From NCBI GenBank assembly GCA_910577935.1, contig CAJTOT010000029.1, positions 1-6,344 of the forward strand: a stretch of 6,344 bases of DNA, in the 5' to 3' direction. The notes beneath the pieces are model-generated. The model was not told where the DNA came from. It searched no databases and was given only the letters and a program-made list of their open reading frames with translations. Source of the stretch: an uncultured Hungatella sp. Lineage in GTDB: Bacteria > Bacillota > Clostridia > Lachnospirales > Lachnospiraceae. Shown here piece after piece: positions 5,886 to 6,344 of this stretch; the stretch's first letter is position 1, and each line of letters opens with the position of its first letter. A program made the position numbers and the translations under genes.

Positions 5886-5981
5886 AAAAAATGCACAGGA
5901 TACAACGGGAGGATGCCCCCGTCCCCGTCATCACTGACAAGGTTACGGGTTGCAGACAACCTCCTGATGTATCCTATGCAT
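5886..5981 (-). ncRNA. Structured leader or small RNA ending in a U-tract
   Basis: On the minus strand, arms 5981-5968 and 5904-5891 pair over 14 bp with one G-U pair. After a 3/3 internal loop come 5 bp more, GGAGG 5964-5960 with CCTCC 5912-5908. Inside is an 8-bp stem-loop, 5942-5935/5930-5923, with two G-U pairs and a GTGA (GNRA-type) tetraloop. TTG-TCTG-CAA pairs nearby. The outer stem runs directly into six T (5891-5886). This sits 51 nt before the CHAP hydrolase start. It could be a terminator with an elaborate loop for the upstream nth transcript, an attenuator or riboswitch-like leader, or a small RNA. I do not recognise a known riboswitch class. Confidence 0.5.
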
Positions 5982-6067
5982 CTTGTACTATTTTTGCCAC
6001 TCTTGCCGCATCCGCTTACATGCTGTGAATCCCCCTGAATGGTCACGTCTCTTAAACGGCTGCCCGC

Positions 6068-6344
6068 CTACACTCCGCTCTTTTTGCAGATATCCTTCAG
6101 GCAGCATCTGTCGCAGCAGGGCTTGGTTCTTGCGGTGCACACCTCTCTTCCATGGTTGACCAGGCGGTGGCAGAAGCTGTTGCCCTCCTCAGGAGGCACC
6201 AGCTTCCACAGCTCCATCTCCACTTTCTTCGGGTCCTTGATGCCGTCCACCAGACCCATGCGGTTCACCAGGCGGATGCAGTGGGTGTCGGTGACAATGG
6301 CCGGTTTGCCGAACACGTCGCCCATAATGAGATTGGCGCTCTTC
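6068..6344 (-). CDS. nth: Endonuclease III, C-terminal part, cut by right edge
   Basis: The frame runs from the window edge to the TAG at 6070-6068; 91 codons are visible. Endonuclease III is a base-excision DNA repair glycosylase/AP lyase that removes oxidised pyrimidines. The visible part begins at the end of the helix-hairpin-helix: the first full codon (6343-6341) is Lys in KSANLIMGDVFGKPA, aligning with the catalytic Lys of GVGRKTANVV. The catalytic Asp is in VTDTHCIRLVNRMGL (6289-6287). The C-terminal iron-sulphur loop follows HGREVC: the cysteines of CTARTKPCCDRCCLKDIC allow C-x7-C-x2-C-x5-C (or x6 using the adjacent Cys), one residue off the usual x6-x2-x5, with two spare cysteines. 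It is a housekeeping gene and marks chromosomal context. The stretch after it, to about 5982, shows no gene. Confidence 0.93.
   Translation of the reverse strand, partial: KSANLIMGDVFGKPAIVTDTHCIRLVNRMGLVDGIKDPKKVEMELWKLVPPEEGNSFCHRLVNHGREVCTARTKPCCDRCCLKDICKKSGV

Noticed and set aside
5836..5940. Longer start of the CHAP hydrolase giving a hydrophobic, signal-like N-terminus
   Set aside because: The extra 35 codons overlap the folded RNA element and lack a suitably placed ribosome site, whereas ATG 5835 has a perfect AGGAGG at 7 nt and a phage-lysin-like opening.
5886..5981. A class I cyclic-di-GMP riboswitch, because of the GNRA-capped arm
   Set aside because: The conserved core sequences of that class are not present.

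Overview
This window looks like chromosomal DNA of a gut-type clostridium, most likely Lachnospiraceae. The reasons are a short DUF6774 protein, an endonuclease III end of the lachnospiral kind, strong AGGAGG ribosome sites, moderate GC, and a divergent TnpB-like protein whose sequence style I associate with that family. This assignment is inference from protein style; no rRNA or other marker is present. Nearly every gene is on the minus strand, so the window reads right to left. The exception is the 55-codon DUF6774 gene.

Right part (6344 to about 4600): the C-terminal end of endonuclease III (nth) enters from the right edge. A strongly folded RNA element with a U-tract follows, then a CHAP-type cell-wall hydrolase with C-terminal wall-binding repeats that resembles a phage endolysin but has no phage neighbours here. 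The convergent DUF6774 gene comes next. An intrinsic terminator then separates this group from the genes to the left.

Middle (4600 to 2060): a small serine recombinase of the resolvase/invertase type, an AAA ATPase fused to a PD-(D/E)xK nuclease-like domain, and a 154-bp MITE-like element with 26-bp terminal inverted repeats. The MITE sits directly upstream of the next gene.

Left part (2060 to 1): the most interesting section. It encodes a 439-aa protein with the RuvC and zinc-ribbon layout of TnpB in which all three expected catalytic acidic residues are replaced (Ser, Pro or Leu, Lys). No TnpA is adjacent. After its stop codon comes about 370 nt of non-coding DNA packed with nested and serial stem-loops in the gene's own direction, which is where TnpB genes carry their omegaRNA. 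The next gene, cut by the left edge, begins with a protein type seen in lachnospiral surface-polymer loci; its leader carries further palindromes. Together this suggests a domesticated, nuclease-dead, possibly RNA-guided DNA-binding system comparable to TldR regulators. It would be of a clostridial lineage and with a larger RNA than is usual, which I have not seen described. Its target cannot be read from this window.
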